Shown piece after piece: positions 7,786 to 15,084 of a stretch of 44,836 nt of DNA. The position numbers were made by a program, and so were the translations under genes. The notes beneath the pieces were generated by a model that was not told the origin of the DNA, did not search any database, and was given only the letters and a program-made list of their open reading frames with translations. This stretch comes from a virus. Every line of letters begins with the position of its first letter. Position 1 is the first letter of the stretch. The stretch is taken from the IMG/VR virus record IMGVR_UViG_3300027834_000301, positions 1 through 44,836 of that record. One strand, given 5' to 3'.

Positions 7786-8057
7786 TGAACCCAAAAACCC
7801 TAACCCTAACAACCCTATACATCCTATTGGCAATATTCACCTACCGCGTATGTTCGCCAAAAGGAGTGAGAAAAACAACGTTTGACAAAGTGCTGATTCC
7901 CCTTGTGGCAATATTCTGGCCCATCCCCTGGGCATTCATCTTTGCCAATGAAGTAGTAGGATTCTTCAATAGAAAAATTAAAGCCTACCAACGTAAAAGG
8001 CGCATTGCCAAAAAAGAAAAACAGCGTTTGGAACGCCTAAAAAGTATGAACCAATGA
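7785..8057 (+). CDS. small membrane protein with basic tail, 90 aa
   Basis: Two hydrophobic segments (about 7-24 and 38-60, the second containing AIFWPIPWAFIFANEVVGFF) are followed by a very basic tail (RKIKAYQRKRRIAKKEKQR). It is therefore probably an inner-membrane protein with a cytoplasmic nucleic-acid- or lipid-binding tail. Family unknown. It overlaps both neighbours (TAATG upstream, ATGA downstream). Confidence 0.68.
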   Translation: MNPKTLTLTTLYILLAIFTYRVCSPKGVRKTTFDKVLIPLVAIFWPIPWAFIFANEVVGFFNRKIKAYQRKRRIAKKEKQRLERLKSMNQ

Positions 8058-8176
8058 ACTGGATTTGGTACGCAATAATAATCTTCGTGGCCGTCTGCCT
8101 TTTGGTAGGCTGGCTCTGCCATCAATGCTTTGATGATGACGATGAAGATATGCCGTACAACGACAGTTACAAATAA
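8054..8176 (+). CDS. tiny membrane protein, 40 aa
   Basis: ATG 8054 overlaps the stop of the previous gene (ATGA). The product MNWIWYAIIIFVAVCLLVGW continues to CHQC and an acidic tail DDDDED. It is one transmembrane helix with an acidic cytoplasmic or periplasmic end, complementary in charge to the basic tail of the preceding 90-aa membrane protein. The two may form a membrane complex; that is inference. Confidence 0.6.
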   Translation: MNWIWYAIIIFVAVCLLVGWLCHQCFDDDDEDMPYNDSYK

Positions 8177-8246
8177 AAGCAAAGGGCGGCGCCCTAGGAA
8201 AGCACACCACCCTTCTAAATTAATAACCCTTAACAGATTAAAAATC

Positions 8247-8771
8247 ATGAAAACAAATGTAACAATTTTAAAAATGGCAATAGCCATCGTGCTATTGATG
8301 AACGCGACCTTCGTCACGGCACAGTTTCGCCTGGGCAAAACGGAAAGCTTTGCAGCTTCTTTGTATGTAGATCCAGGCGCAAGTATCAAAGAAAGCGGAT
8401 TGGATATCGGGATAGATATCGAATACAATGGCCCGGTCTACGTCCGTGCCGGCTTTGAAAGCTTTGCCGAACTTCCTGGAGGTTATTTTGATGTACACGG
8501 TTCTTTGGGTCCTCGCTTTACCATTGGAGAAAAAGAGCGAATTGCAATGTACCTGGGCGGTCGTGTAGGTGTAGCCTGGCGCAATGGTGCTGGCGGCAAT
8601 GCCATAGGCGGTTTTGAGGGCGGCGCGGAATATACCTTTCCTTCCGGAATATTCCTGGGCGTAAATGGATCCTACATGTACCGGGGAGATATGAAGGCGA
8701 TGCAGTGGCCAGAAATTTGGCGCGAGAATTTTTATTTAAAATTTGGGTACCGATGGAACTGGAGAAAATAA
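8247..8771 (+). CDS. secreted outer-membrane beta-barrel-like protein
   Basis: From ATG 8247 the protein has 174 residues with a clear signal peptide (ILKMAIAIVLLMNATFVTAQ, cleavage likely after VTA). The longer frame from 8130 would add a poor N-terminus and was not used. The mature part alternates Gly and aromatic residues (GLDIGIDIEYNGPVYVRAGF; AMYLGGRVGVAW; FLGVNGSYMYRGD; FYLKFGYRWNW), as in small 8-stranded outer-membrane barrels. A phage-encoded surface barrel suggests lysogenic conversion, for example receptor masking or superinfection exclusion; this is inferred from topology only. Confidence 0.68.
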   Translation: MKTNVTILKMAIAIVLLMNATFVTAQFRLGKTESFAASLYVDPGASIKESGLDIGIDIEYNGPVYVRAGFESFAELPGGYFDVHGSLGPRFTIGEKERIAMYLGGRVGVAWRNGAGGNAIGGFEGGAEYTFPSGIFLGVNGSYMYRGDMKAMQWPEIWRENFYLKFGYRWNWRK

Positions 8772-8911
8772 GTAACAGCAAATTTTGGATAACAGGAACC
8801 CATCCCATAGTGGGTGGGTATCTGCCAAGCGGTGGCACAGTTTCAAACTCAAAACAGTTTCACGAAAAGCAATTAAGAAAGAAAGTTAAACCTGAAAAAA
8901 AGTGGTTATGA
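8753..8911 (+). CDS. small basic protein, 52 aa
   Basis: ATG 8753 lies inside the last 19 bp of the beta-barrel gene in another frame, and the stop overlaps the next start (ATGA at 8908-8911). The product is basic (HEKQLRKKVKPEKKWL at the C-terminus). The coupling pattern supports real translation; function unknown. Confidence 0.45.
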   Translation: MELEKISNSKFWITGTHPIVGGYLPSGGTVSNSKQFHEKQLRKKVKPEKKWL

Positions 8912-9534
8912 AAACAAAACCCATATTATTTAGTACGTCGATGGTTCAGGCTATTTTGAAAAGTCGCAAAACGCAGACGAGGCGAATCATTAAAGGTTAT
9001 CCAACAAGCGATGAAGCCTTAAATATTAAAGATATTTTTGAACACAATTCTGATTATGTTATTTCTCAAAGTCCATACGGAAAAGTAGGCGATATTCTTT
9101 GGGTTCGGGAAACATTTCAGATAACTGACTTCTTACATCCTTCTGATGAAAATTATGGATATATCTATAAAGCTTCGGAAAATGGAAAAGATTGGGAAGA
9201 AAATAACGAGGGTTGGATTTGGAAACCATCCATCTTTATGCCCAAAGAAGCCTGCCGCATTTTCCTTGAAGTTACGGACGTTCGCGTGGAGCGGTTGCAG
9301 GATATTTCTGAAAGAGATTCAAGCAGAGAAGGTATAAAAATGAGGGTTGGAGGAGTTCCTCCATACGATTCATTTTACCAAATGCCTGGTTGCCCAAATC
9401 GATTTCAGACTGCAAAGCAAGCCTTTCATCATTTATGGGCATCCATCAATGGAAAGGAAAGCTGGCACCAAAACCCCTGGGTTTGGGTGTATGAATTTAA
9501 GCAAGTTGAAAAACCAAAAAACTTTTTAAAATGA
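8908..9534 (+). CDS. ASCH/PUA-like domain phage protein
   Basis: A 208-residue protein starting MKTKPILFSTSMVQAIL. It shows hallmarks of the phage ASCH-like family: SRKTQTRRIIK (18-28), YGKVGDILWVRETFQ (about 57-71), KPSIFMPKEACRIFLEV (about 107-123) and RVERLQDISERD. A GTG 6 bp upstream was rejected because ATG 8908 gives the ATGA overlap with the preceding gene. ASCH domains adopt a PUA-like fold and are thought to bind RNA or modified nucleobases; the role in phages is not settled. Proximity to the cytosine methyltransferase is compatible with a modified-DNA or RNA function. Confidence 0.75.
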   Translation: MKTKPILFSTSMVQAILKSRKTQTRRIIKGYPTSDEALNIKDIFEHNSDYVISQSPYGKVGDILWVRETFQITDFLHPSDENYGYIYKASENGKDWEENNEGWIWKPSIFMPKEACRIFLEVTDVRVERLQDISERDSSREGIKMRVGGVPPYDSFYQMPGCPNRFQTAKQAFHHLWASINGKESWHQNPWVWVYEFKQVEKPKNFLK

Positions 9535-9653
9535 CAGAACTAGAAAAAACATACCGAAACATAGGCTTTATAAAAGGTCTGGCTATCGGTTTCGCCCTGG
9601 GCGCCGCCTTTGTATGTGCCCTATTTTATTTTAACCCTTTAAATTTTTGCTAA
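9531..9653 (+). CDS. tiny membrane protein, 40 aa
   Basis: ATG 9531 overlaps the stop of the ASCH-like gene (ATGA). The product MTELEKTYRNIGFIKGLAIG continues with FALGAAFVCALFYF as one transmembrane helix. It is the last gene of the left plus-strand run; two hairpins with terminator character follow. Confidence 0.58.
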   Translation: MTELEKTYRNIGFIKGLAIGFALGAAFVCALFYFNPLNFC

Positions 9654-9659
9654 CACCAA

Positions 9660-9688
9660 GCTAAACGCCGTTTTAATGGCGCTTTAGC
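9660..9688 (+). terminator. hairpin after the early region
   Basis: GCTAAACGCC (9660-9669) pairs with GGCG and TTTAGC (9678-9688) with one bulged C. No long T run follows directly, so it may stabilise the mRNA end or act together with the next hairpin. Confidence 0.5.
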
Positions 9689-9710
9689 AACTGTTATCAG
9701 TTTTATTCCC

Positions 9711-9745
9711 AAAATCCCTGCAGTATTTTACTCCAGGGATTTTTA
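9711..9745. terminator. bidirectional intrinsic terminator
   Basis: AAAATCCCTG (9711-9720) is the exact inverse complement of CAGGGATTTT (9734-9743), with a 13-nt loop and T- and A-tracts on both sides. It can end the plus-strand early operon and also leftward transcripts from the gene at 9872-10057. The DNA from 9746 to 9871 shows only a short repeat (GAAATTAGTG twice) and nothing else that I can name. Confidence 0.72.
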
Positions 9746-9871
9746 ATTTTCAAATACGCGCTGAAATTAGTGCAGATAAACCGAACAAAGACTTGAGATA
9801 ATAAGCCCAGCCGAAATTAGTGATGGTTTTGTGAAAGTGTTCCAGATAAAGAAGCGGTAGCTCATTTCAAA

Positions 9872-10057
9872 TTAAAAATTATTCCAGGCAAAAATATACT
9901 CTTCATCACCCAGCTGGCCATCTACCAAAACAAAGCCGGTTCCCCTCACCCATTGCGCTTTTGCCTTCCTGGTTTCTCCTGAAGACATTTCTTTAATCTT
10001 TACATTGTACACAGCCTCCTCTTCCGGCTGGCCATCTTCTAAGTCTATATAGTCCAT
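9872..10057 (-). CDS. small acidic protein, 61 aa
   Basis: A minus-strand gene with protein-like composition (MDYIDLEDGQPEEEAVYNVK; later TGFVLVDGQLGDEEYIFAWN), acidic and probably a small beta domain. It is preceded on the minus strand by a perfect TAnnTTTG box (TACTTTTG, 10085-10092) embedded in a palindrome, which supports an independently regulated gene. No family can be named; DUF551-like proteins have a similar look, but this is weak. Confidence 0.55.
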   Translation of the reverse strand: MDYIDLEDGQPEEEAVYNVKIKEMSSGETRKAKAQWVRGTGFVLVDGQLGDEEYIFAWNNF

Positions 10058-10079
10058 TTCGTGATAGGTATTAGGTTAT

Positions 10080-10094
10080 AGTACCAAAAGTACT
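10080..10094 (-). promoter_or_regulatory. -7 box inside a palindromic operator
   Basis: AGTAC-CAAAA-GTACT is a perfect 5-bp inverted repeat around a 5-bp spacer. Read on the minus strand it contains TACTTTTG, matching the Bacteroidota TAnnTTTG -7 element, about 27 bp ahead of the minus-strand ATG at 10057. No good TTG at the expected distance was seen. Confidence 0.5.
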
Positions 10095-10173
10095 AAAAAA
10101 CGCAACTCGCACCCGCGTGTAGGGATCCTTTGTTTTCCCCTTTTACCCCATTCATTCAAAGGTCAAAAAAAAC

Positions 10174-10387
10174 TGTAACTTTGTAACCAATCACGACAAA
10201 GCTTGAAAACACTAATAGTTTAAGGTTACAGAATTATAATTGAATTGTAACTAAGGTTACAAAAAAACTGTAACTACTACTAGTGGTTACAAAATTGAAA
10301 ATTCCTTTTCCTTCTCGGTTACAAATCTCTTGTAACCAAAAAAAGCCTATAAACACTACCTTTTTCAGCTTTGGTTACAGAGTTACA
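10174..10387. repeat. array of GTTACA/TGTAAC boxes (iteron-like)
   Basis: Eleven copies of one hexamer family lie in 214 bp. Forward GTTACA boxes, mostly GGTTACA, start at 10224, 10255, 10285, 10317 and 10373, plus 10382 (GTTACA only). Reverse TGTAAC boxes start at 10174, 10182, 10246, 10269 and 10331. The first four forward boxes are 30-32 bp apart, close to three helical turns. Several pairs face each other as dyads (10246/10255, 10317/10331). The array ends 26 bp before the operator and promoter of the gene at 10488. It may be a replication origin bound by an initiator, a partition-type site, or a multi-site operator. Confidence 0.75.
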
Positions 10388-10412
10388 GAATTTTTCGGGT
10401 TTTTTGCAGTTA

Positions 10413-10471
10413 TGTCAATTAAGACAATCTTATTATTGTCATTGACACATAGGACATTTTTTCTATCTTTA
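10413..10471 (+). promoter_or_regulatory. Bacteroidota-type promoter with overlapping operator dyad
   Basis: TTG (10442-10444), a 19-nt spacer and TATCTTTA (10464-10471) match the TTG-N19-TAnnTTTG consensus, with the ATG of the next gene 17 bp downstream. A dyad overlaps the TTG: TGTCAAT plus GACAAT on the left (10413-10428, with a 3-nt insert) mirrors ATTGTC plus ATTGACA on the right (10435-10447). A repressor or activator dimer is therefore likely to control this promoter. Confidence 0.75.
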
Positions 10472-10487
10472 CCCAAACCTACCAGTA

Positions 10488-10988
10488 ATGGATCTGCTAC
10501 AAAAGCCTACCCTTATTCAAAATGTCTGCGAGATTCAGCTTGCTACATCTGCTGTTATCAAGCCAGCTCCATTTGGCAGCCTCCAGCCTTTTGCTAATAC
10601 GTATGTAGAAACTACCGCGGCCAAAGCTGTACATTTTGGGAAGAGCTCTGTAGCCTTGGCCCAAGAAGGAAAAACAACTAAAGCTGGTTTATTATGGGAA
10701 CAGACACTCAAGCTGCGTTTCCCAAATGGAGATCTGCTGCAGAGTGCCCGCATCCAGGAATATTGTAAAGTAAAATTTATCTACGTTAAAATGAGCGGCG
10801 GCCTGGTCTTCTTTTTTGGGAGAAATGATTATTTCCAAAATGCGCCCATCAGTGTAGATATAAAGAATACGCCAAATATAGTAGAAGTGTCCTATAAGTC
10901 ATCTTCTATATTTCCCATCGGTCTTACCAATGGCGCTGCAGATCATCTGCTGGGTGAAGATATACCTGTTAACTTTTTCAACTACTAG
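10488..10988 (+). CDS. hypothetical protein ahead of the tail fibre, 166 aa
   Basis: No family recognised. It is the first gene behind the strong promoter at 10413-10471 and sits 2 bp upstream of the tail-fibre-like gene. The C-terminal part alternates polar and hydrophobic residues (VFFFGRNDYFQNAPI; VSYKSSSIFPIGLTNG), as in beta-rich virion proteins. I infer a tail-tip or fibre-attachment component from position. The start at 10488 is set by the promoter; longer frames would begin upstream of the transcription start. Confidence 0.65.
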   Translation: MDLLQKPTLIQNVCEIQLATSAVIKPAPFGSLQPFANTYVETTAAKAVHFGKSSVALAQEGKTTKAGLLWEQTLKLRFPNGDLLQSARIQEYCKVKFIYVKMSGGLVFFFGRNDYFQNAPISVDIKNTPNIVEVSYKSSSIFPIGLTNGAADHLLGEDIPVNFFNY

Positions 10989-10990
10989 TT

Positions 10991-12643
10991 ATGGCCGCGA
11001 TACCTTATAATCCATTTCCTTTAAATATTGTAAGTAAAATTGACAGTTGGGATAAACTACAGCTGCTTCAATATATGGATCCTTCCCTAAAATTGGAAGC
11101 TGCAGAAATTAATAAAATAGTGCAGGCGCTAAATTGGCTTTACAATCAAACCAATGGGGGAACCATTATTGACGGCATCATTCAATTAGGAAATTTAACC
11201 ATTGTAGCTGATCCATTAAACCCTAGTGGCGTAGCGGTAAAAATTCCTATAATACCGCTTCCAGTTTGGCGTATAGCTGGAACAATACATACAAAACTTA
11301 CTGAAACCTATATTTCAATTCCTGCTGCGGCTTCAGATAAATATAGAATAGATTTTGTGGTTGCAAATTCATCAAACACATTTCAAAGAGTAGCAGGTGA
11401 AGAGCGCAGTGATGTTGGTATTCCACCACAATTACCGGAAAATGTAGTTTTTATTTCAGAGGTACATATTTTTGGAGATATTGTGGATACTCCCATACCA
11501 TCACCACAGGGGTACATTAGAAAAACTTCGAAAAAATATAGAAGCATCACACTTTTGGATGTAGAGCCGAAAGTAATGCAAGTATCTTCAGAGTATACCA
11601 CATTTCTAATTAAAAATGCAGCCGGAAGTGGTCTTGTGGCAGGTTTCACGACTGCTAGTATAAGCCAGATTGGAGATGTGCCGCATGATGGTATGGATAT
11701 CTATATCAAAAACTTTGGGCCAACCGCATTCACGCTGCAGCACAACAATATTGCTGATGCTGAAATTCCATTTTTCTTTTATAATGGTTTGGATTTAGAA
11801 GTACCAGTGGGTGCTATTCTTCATTTTAAATATAATATCGTTGGACGGGTTGAGCTTGTGGGTAATTCAGAATCATTTCCAGAAAAAACAGGAAGGACTA
11901 TAACATTTACGCATGATAAAGAATATACAAGCCCTTTAATTGGGGATATAATTATTGACCCAACTGGTGCGGTTCCTGGCACCTATCTTTTAGTTCACGT
12001 TAATTCAGATACTGAGCCATCTATTACAGGAGGTACAAGTATTATGCAAACAGGTAGTTTTGCTGTAAGTAGATTAAATTTATACCATTTTTTATGGAGC
12101 AATGCAGGCGGTTATAGTTTAGCGATTCAATCAGTTCCACAAACTTTTACTTCTCTTGACTTTACCACGTTAGGGATGCTTGAAAGCCCTGATAATGTTT
12201 TTGAAAACACTTCAGGAAGCACGTACGTCGCTTGTTATGGTGTTTCTACAGAAACTGTTACTGGAGATTTTATATATAAAATTCAAATTTCAGATTCTGA
12301 TTGTTACGGTTCAATGTTTGGACTTTCGACATTCGCCACAAACCGTTCTTATAATAACGCAACCCCTTGGAAATTTATGGCTTTTTGTGGTGCATTAGCC
12401 CCAATAGGAAAAGTTTATCAAGCGGTTGATGGTGGCACAATAGCAAACCCTTTAGATACCCCAACAGATATAATTGCTGGTGTTGGCGTTACAATGGAAT
12501 TAAGACGCATTTCTAATGATGTAAAACTGTATGCAAATGGTATTGAAATACATCATTTTGGAACTTTATCGGGAGCGGTTTACTTACACATTTCAACATT
12601 CTTAGATAAATTTATTAAATATCCACAAGTAACAATATTATGA
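10991..12643 (+). CDS. tail fibre / receptor-binding-like protein
   Basis: A 550-residue, beta-rich protein. The N-terminus (PYNPFPLNIVSKIDSWDKLQ) may attach to the virion. Around residues 80-200 there is a domain of the kind seen in fibres of Bacteroidota phages (IAGTIHTKLTETYISIPAAA, then YRIDFVVANSSNTFQ). The C-terminal third (ITFTHDKEYTSPLIGDIIID, later VTMELRRISNDVKLYANGIE) is reminiscent of lectin-like jelly-roll folds. Its stop overlaps the start of the SGNH hydrolase gene (ATGA), so the two are co-translated, which fits a fibre and an associated carbohydrate-modifying enzyme. Confidence 0.68.
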   Translation: MAAIPYNPFPLNIVSKIDSWDKLQLLQYMDPSLKLEAAEINKIVQALNWLYNQTNGGTIIDGIIQLGNLTIVADPLNPSGVAVKIPIIPLPVWRIAGTIHTKLTETYISIPAAASDKYRIDFVVANSSNTFQRVAGEERSDVGIPPQLPENVVFISEVHIFGDIVDTPIPSPQGYIRKTSKKYRSITLLDVEPKVMQVSSEYTTFLIKNAAGSGLVAGFTTASISQIGDVPHDGMDIYIKNFGPTAFTLQHNNIADAEIPFFFYNGLDLEVPVGAILHFKYNIVGRVELVGNSESFPEKTGRTITFTHDKEYTSPLIGDIIIDPTGAVPGTYLLVHVNSDTEPSITGGTSIMQTGSFAVSRLNLYHFLWSNAGGYSLAIQSVPQTFTSLDFTTLGMLESPDNVFENTSGSTYVACYGVSTETVTGDFIYKIQISDSDCYGSMFGLSTFATNRSYNNATPWKFMAFCGALAPIGKVYQAVDGGTIANPLDTPTDIIAGVGVTMELRRISNDVKLYANGIEIHHFGTLSGAVYLHISTFLDKFIKYPQVTIL

Positions 12644-13353
12644 CAAAATCATTTTTTTTTGCGGTTGCTGCCGTTGCTAATACATTAAAACAAAAGCAAA
12701 AATTAAACTTGGTTTTTGATGGGGATAGTTTAACGAGGGGGTTTAATAATTCTGGACAAGAACAATATTACCCAAACCTTGTTAAAGATGCCTTTTACGA
12801 AGATTATGATGTAACATTTAATTCTTTTGGGGTTTCTGGACAAAGGACGGAACAGATGATTGCAGATGCTGATACGCAAATTTATCCTTTAGCAGTTGAA
12901 GGAAGAATAAATATACTAATAGCTTGGGAGGACGCTAACGCTATAATTCAATTGGATAACGGCTACGATAATAGTAATACGGTGAGTGCTGAACAAAACT
13001 TTGATGATTTTGTAACCTATTTTGAAGGTGCAACAGGATTTCAGTATAAGATATTGATAACGGGTTACTACCCACGAAAAAATGGAAGTGGAGATTATGC
13101 TATTGGTGCTTATAAGGCTTTATTACCAAGTCTTGATGAGCAGGAAGCTTTTTTTGATTTAGTCGCCGTTGCTGACATTAACACAGTTCCGTGGACACAT
13201 CATATTGATTTAAGAAATGCCCCTAATATTGGTGGTGCAAAAGGGCAAAATGAAAACCCAACGTATTTTAATGACTACCTCCACTTAGAAGCTGCGGGTT
13301 ATGATATTGTGGCAGACGAAGTTATAAGTGTAATGAGTGGGATATTATCCTAA
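12640..13353 (+). CDS. SGNH/GDSL-family hydrolase, probable tail-associated esterase
   Basis: A 237-residue protein with the SGNH blocks: block I FDGDSLTRG with nucleophile S30, block II FGVSGQR with G67, block III IAWEDAN with N100 (usual form GxND), and block V DYLHL with D212 and H215. Known activities in this superfamily are ester hydrolysis and O-deacetylation of lipids or polysaccharides. Coupling to the fibre gene suggests deacetylation of capsular or cell-surface polysaccharide during adsorption; this is inference. No signal peptide is convincing, as expected for a virion protein, although the N-terminus is hydrophobic (SFFFAVAAVAN). Confidence 0.8.
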   Translation: MTKSFFFAVAAVANTLKQKQKLNLVFDGDSLTRGFNNSGQEQYYPNLVKDAFYEDYDVTFNSFGVSGQRTEQMIADADTQIYPLAVEGRINILIAWEDANAIIQLDNGYDNSNTVSAEQNFDDFVTYFEGATGFQYKILITGYYPRKNGSGDYAIGAYKALLPSLDEQEAFFDLVAVADINTVPWTHHIDLRNAPNIGGAKGQNENPTYFNDYLHLEAAGYDIVADEVISVMSGILS

Positions 13354-13538
13354 AAATTTTTTGAAGTATGGTTTTTTTGAAAAATATAAAATGAAATTAA
13401 AAGTATTAAAATCGGAAGCCAATAGCCTTTTAAAAATGAAGTGACTGTGTGATGCTCATTTAAAATGTAAATTTTACACATATAAATAAGTGGCAATATT
13501 GTAAAAGTGATGTTTAAAAGGGTTTTTATGAATTTCAT
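13350..13538 (-). CDS. possible small membrane protein, 62 aa
   Basis: A minus-strand frame in the 316-bp gap 13354-13669 encodes two hydrophobic segments (LLNITFTILPLIYMCKIYIL and YWLPILILLISFYIF). A TAATTTTG box precedes the ATG by 4 nt, which would give a leaderless mRNA. The very low GC content could also create such a frame by chance, so this call is weak. The remaining 13539-13669 shows no further gene. Confidence 0.33.
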   Translation of the reverse strand: MKFIKTLLNITFTILPLIYMCKIYILNEHHTVTSFLKGYWLPILILLISFYIFQKNHTSKNF

Positions 13539-13669
13539 AAAGCAAAATTACAAATTAATATAATACCAAAATAGCTAAGTTAAAAGAAACAAACAGCTAT
13601 TGAGAAGCAGTAAAAGGAAACCATTCAAGAAGTATTTTGAAACTTACAGATAAAAAAAAATAAATCCCT

Positions 13670-14233
13670 ATGTCCCAAACCCTAATTCCCGTACATATCA
13701 AGCCACACCTTATTCCGTTTCTTTTTAAGAAACTGAAGTGTGTGGATTGTACCTATGAGGGAAGAGCTGTAAAGGCGGCACGGGTAACCAATAAAACTTC
13801 ATTAGGAAGATGGATCAGGATTTTGTTAGAGAAATCACAAAAAAAAGTCCTATGTGACAATTCCTTACAAACTTTTTTAATGGTACAGGAAGTACCCGTA
13901 ATTGAAGCTTTTATGCGTACTTCCTATAAATATGAAGACGGCCGCAATGGTTTTTTAATTCTTCCAGACGGCGCTCAGAAGCTAATCAACGAATATTTAG
14001 AGGAAGAGTTTGAAACGGCCAGTATGTTTTTTATCCACAGTCGTCATCAAGCCGAGGGCGAAGGCAGTCTGGATTCGGCAATTCTGGAATTTTTTGGAAA
14101 ATACGATCTGGAGGAATTCAACTTCAATACCCTGCGCATTCGCCGTGCCTATTACCGCAAGCTGGAAAGCGGGTACTTTAAAGCCAAGGTAAAGTTCAAT
14201 CCCATCACCAATAAAGTAGAAGCTTCAGAATAG
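13670..14233 (+). CDS. hypothetical protein upstream of the lysis unit, 187 aa
   Basis: No family recognised. The N-terminal third (PVHIKPHLIPFLFKKLKC, then SLGRWIRILLEKSQKK) is basic and may bind nucleic acid. The C-terminus is mixed charged with a tyrosine-rich RRAYYRKLESGYFKAKVKF. It sits alone between the fibre genes and the first TGTCACA-type promoter. A regulatory role in late transcription is possible from position, but nothing in the sequence proves it. Confidence 0.65.
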   Translation: MSQTLIPVHIKPHLIPFLFKKLKCVDCTYEGRAVKAARVTNKTSLGRWIRILLEKSQKKVLCDNSLQTFLMVQEVPVIEAFMRTSYKYEDGRNGFLILPDGAQKLINEYLEEEFETASMFFIHSRHQAEGEGSLDSAILEFFGKYDLEEFNFNTLRIRRAYYRKLESGYFKAKVKFNPITNKVEASE

Positions 14234-14234
14234 T

Positions 14235-14270
14235 TGTCACAATTTCAAGGGGTTCACACCTTTACATTTA
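14235..14270 (+). promoter_or_regulatory. late-type promoter P1 (TGTCACA-N21-TACATTTA)
   Basis: TGTCACA at 14235-14241, exactly 21 nt, then TACATTTA at 14263-14270, 27 bp ahead of the first lysis gene at 14298. The same layout recurs at four other unit starts. The heptamer lies just upstream of where the -33 TTG would sit, so it likely replaces it or binds an activator. Confidence 0.7.
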
Positions 14271-14297
14271 CCCTAATAATAAAAGGAGCCCCTCACA

Positions 14298-14729
14298 ATG
14301 AAATTGAAAATGATATTTATATACATCTGCGCCTTCAGTTGGGGCGCACTGTATGCAAATCCGCTCATTGATGCCTATGATGGATTAGAGCCAATGGCAA
14401 CTAAATTTTTGGTAATGGGCGCGGTGGTTCCGTTTATAGCAATCTATATGCTCTTTCAGGACGAGAACCAAAAGAACCCTACCAAATTTGATATTGCTGT
14501 TACCGTAGTGCTATCAATGATTTTAGTGTGGATGGGTTATGAGGTAAGCCAGCAAACTGTAATACCAATGTGGCTTGGGCTTATTCTTTCCTTTATTCTT
14601 GGGCTTTTCTCGCTGAACTTAGTATTGCTCCTCAGAACAAAAATATTTGGAAAAGCCGGCTTGATTGACAGGCTTTTTAAAGAACTGGGAAATTACATAG
14701 CAAAAAAATTGGGCAATGGACAAGAATGA
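14298..14729 (+). CDS. four-helix membrane protein, holin candidate
   Basis: A 143-residue protein with hydrophobic segments at about 4-20, 36-54, 66-84 and 90-112, then a charged tail (RLFKELGNYIAKKLGNG). It is first in a unit that includes a muramidase-like amidase and a spanin-like protein, so holin function is the natural inference. The first segment could also be a cleaved signal. It overlaps the next gene by 14 bp. Confidence 0.62.
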   Translation: MKLKMIFIYICAFSWGALYANPLIDAYDGLEPMATKFLVMGAVVPFIAIYMLFQDENQKNPTKFDIAVTVVLSMILVWMGYEVSQQTVIPMWLGLILSFILGLFSLNLVLLLRTKIFGKAGLIDRLFKELGNYIAKKLGNGQE

Positions 14730-15084
14730 TATTTTCAGCACAGCAAATGCAACTTTGCGGAGTTTGCCTGAAGAAATCCACTTACTTACGTGGGTGGTGA
14801 TGCTCGCCCTATACGCACATCTTTTATATGGTGCATTCATAGAGCGAAAAAAATTAAAAATACACGTTCGTTGGTACCTTCAAATCCGCGGTTTTATAAT
14901 GCTTTTTTATCTCTGTGTTAAAGCCGTAGATGTTCGTTACGGAATGTTTGATCTCTTCCTTCCTATTTACCTACTCTTTTATATAGATGGTCTTATCATC
15001 GTGAAAGGCTATATGTTTCACCGTTGCGAAGGTTTTGTAGCTGCTATGAAACGCCTCACAAAATTTACATCCAAAGCCAAATGA
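14716..15084 (+). CDS. membrane protein of the lysis unit, 122 aa
   Basis: Three hydrophobic segments are visible (about 23-42 LLTWVVMLALYAHLLYG, 57-74 and 79-98 FDLFLPIYLLFYIDGLIIV), separated by basic loops. It lies between the holin candidate and the amidase and overlaps both. It could be a second holin, an antiholin or a lysis regulator; sequence alone does not decide. Confidence 0.65.
   Translation: MDKNDIFSTANATLRSLPEEIHLLTWVVMLALYAHLLYGAFIERKKLKIHVRWYLQIRGFIMLFYLCVKAVDVRYGMFDLFLPIYLLFYIDGLIIVKGYMFHRCEGFVAAMKRLTKFTSKAK

Noticed and set aside
10174-10387. CRISPR array
   Set aside because: The repeats are only 6-7 bp, occur in both orientations and have unequal gaps; no cas genes are present.
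13853-13859. TGTCACA on the minus strand
   Set aside because: It lies inside the 187-aa coding sequence, and 21 nt further on the minus strand the bases are CTCTAACA, which is no -7 box.
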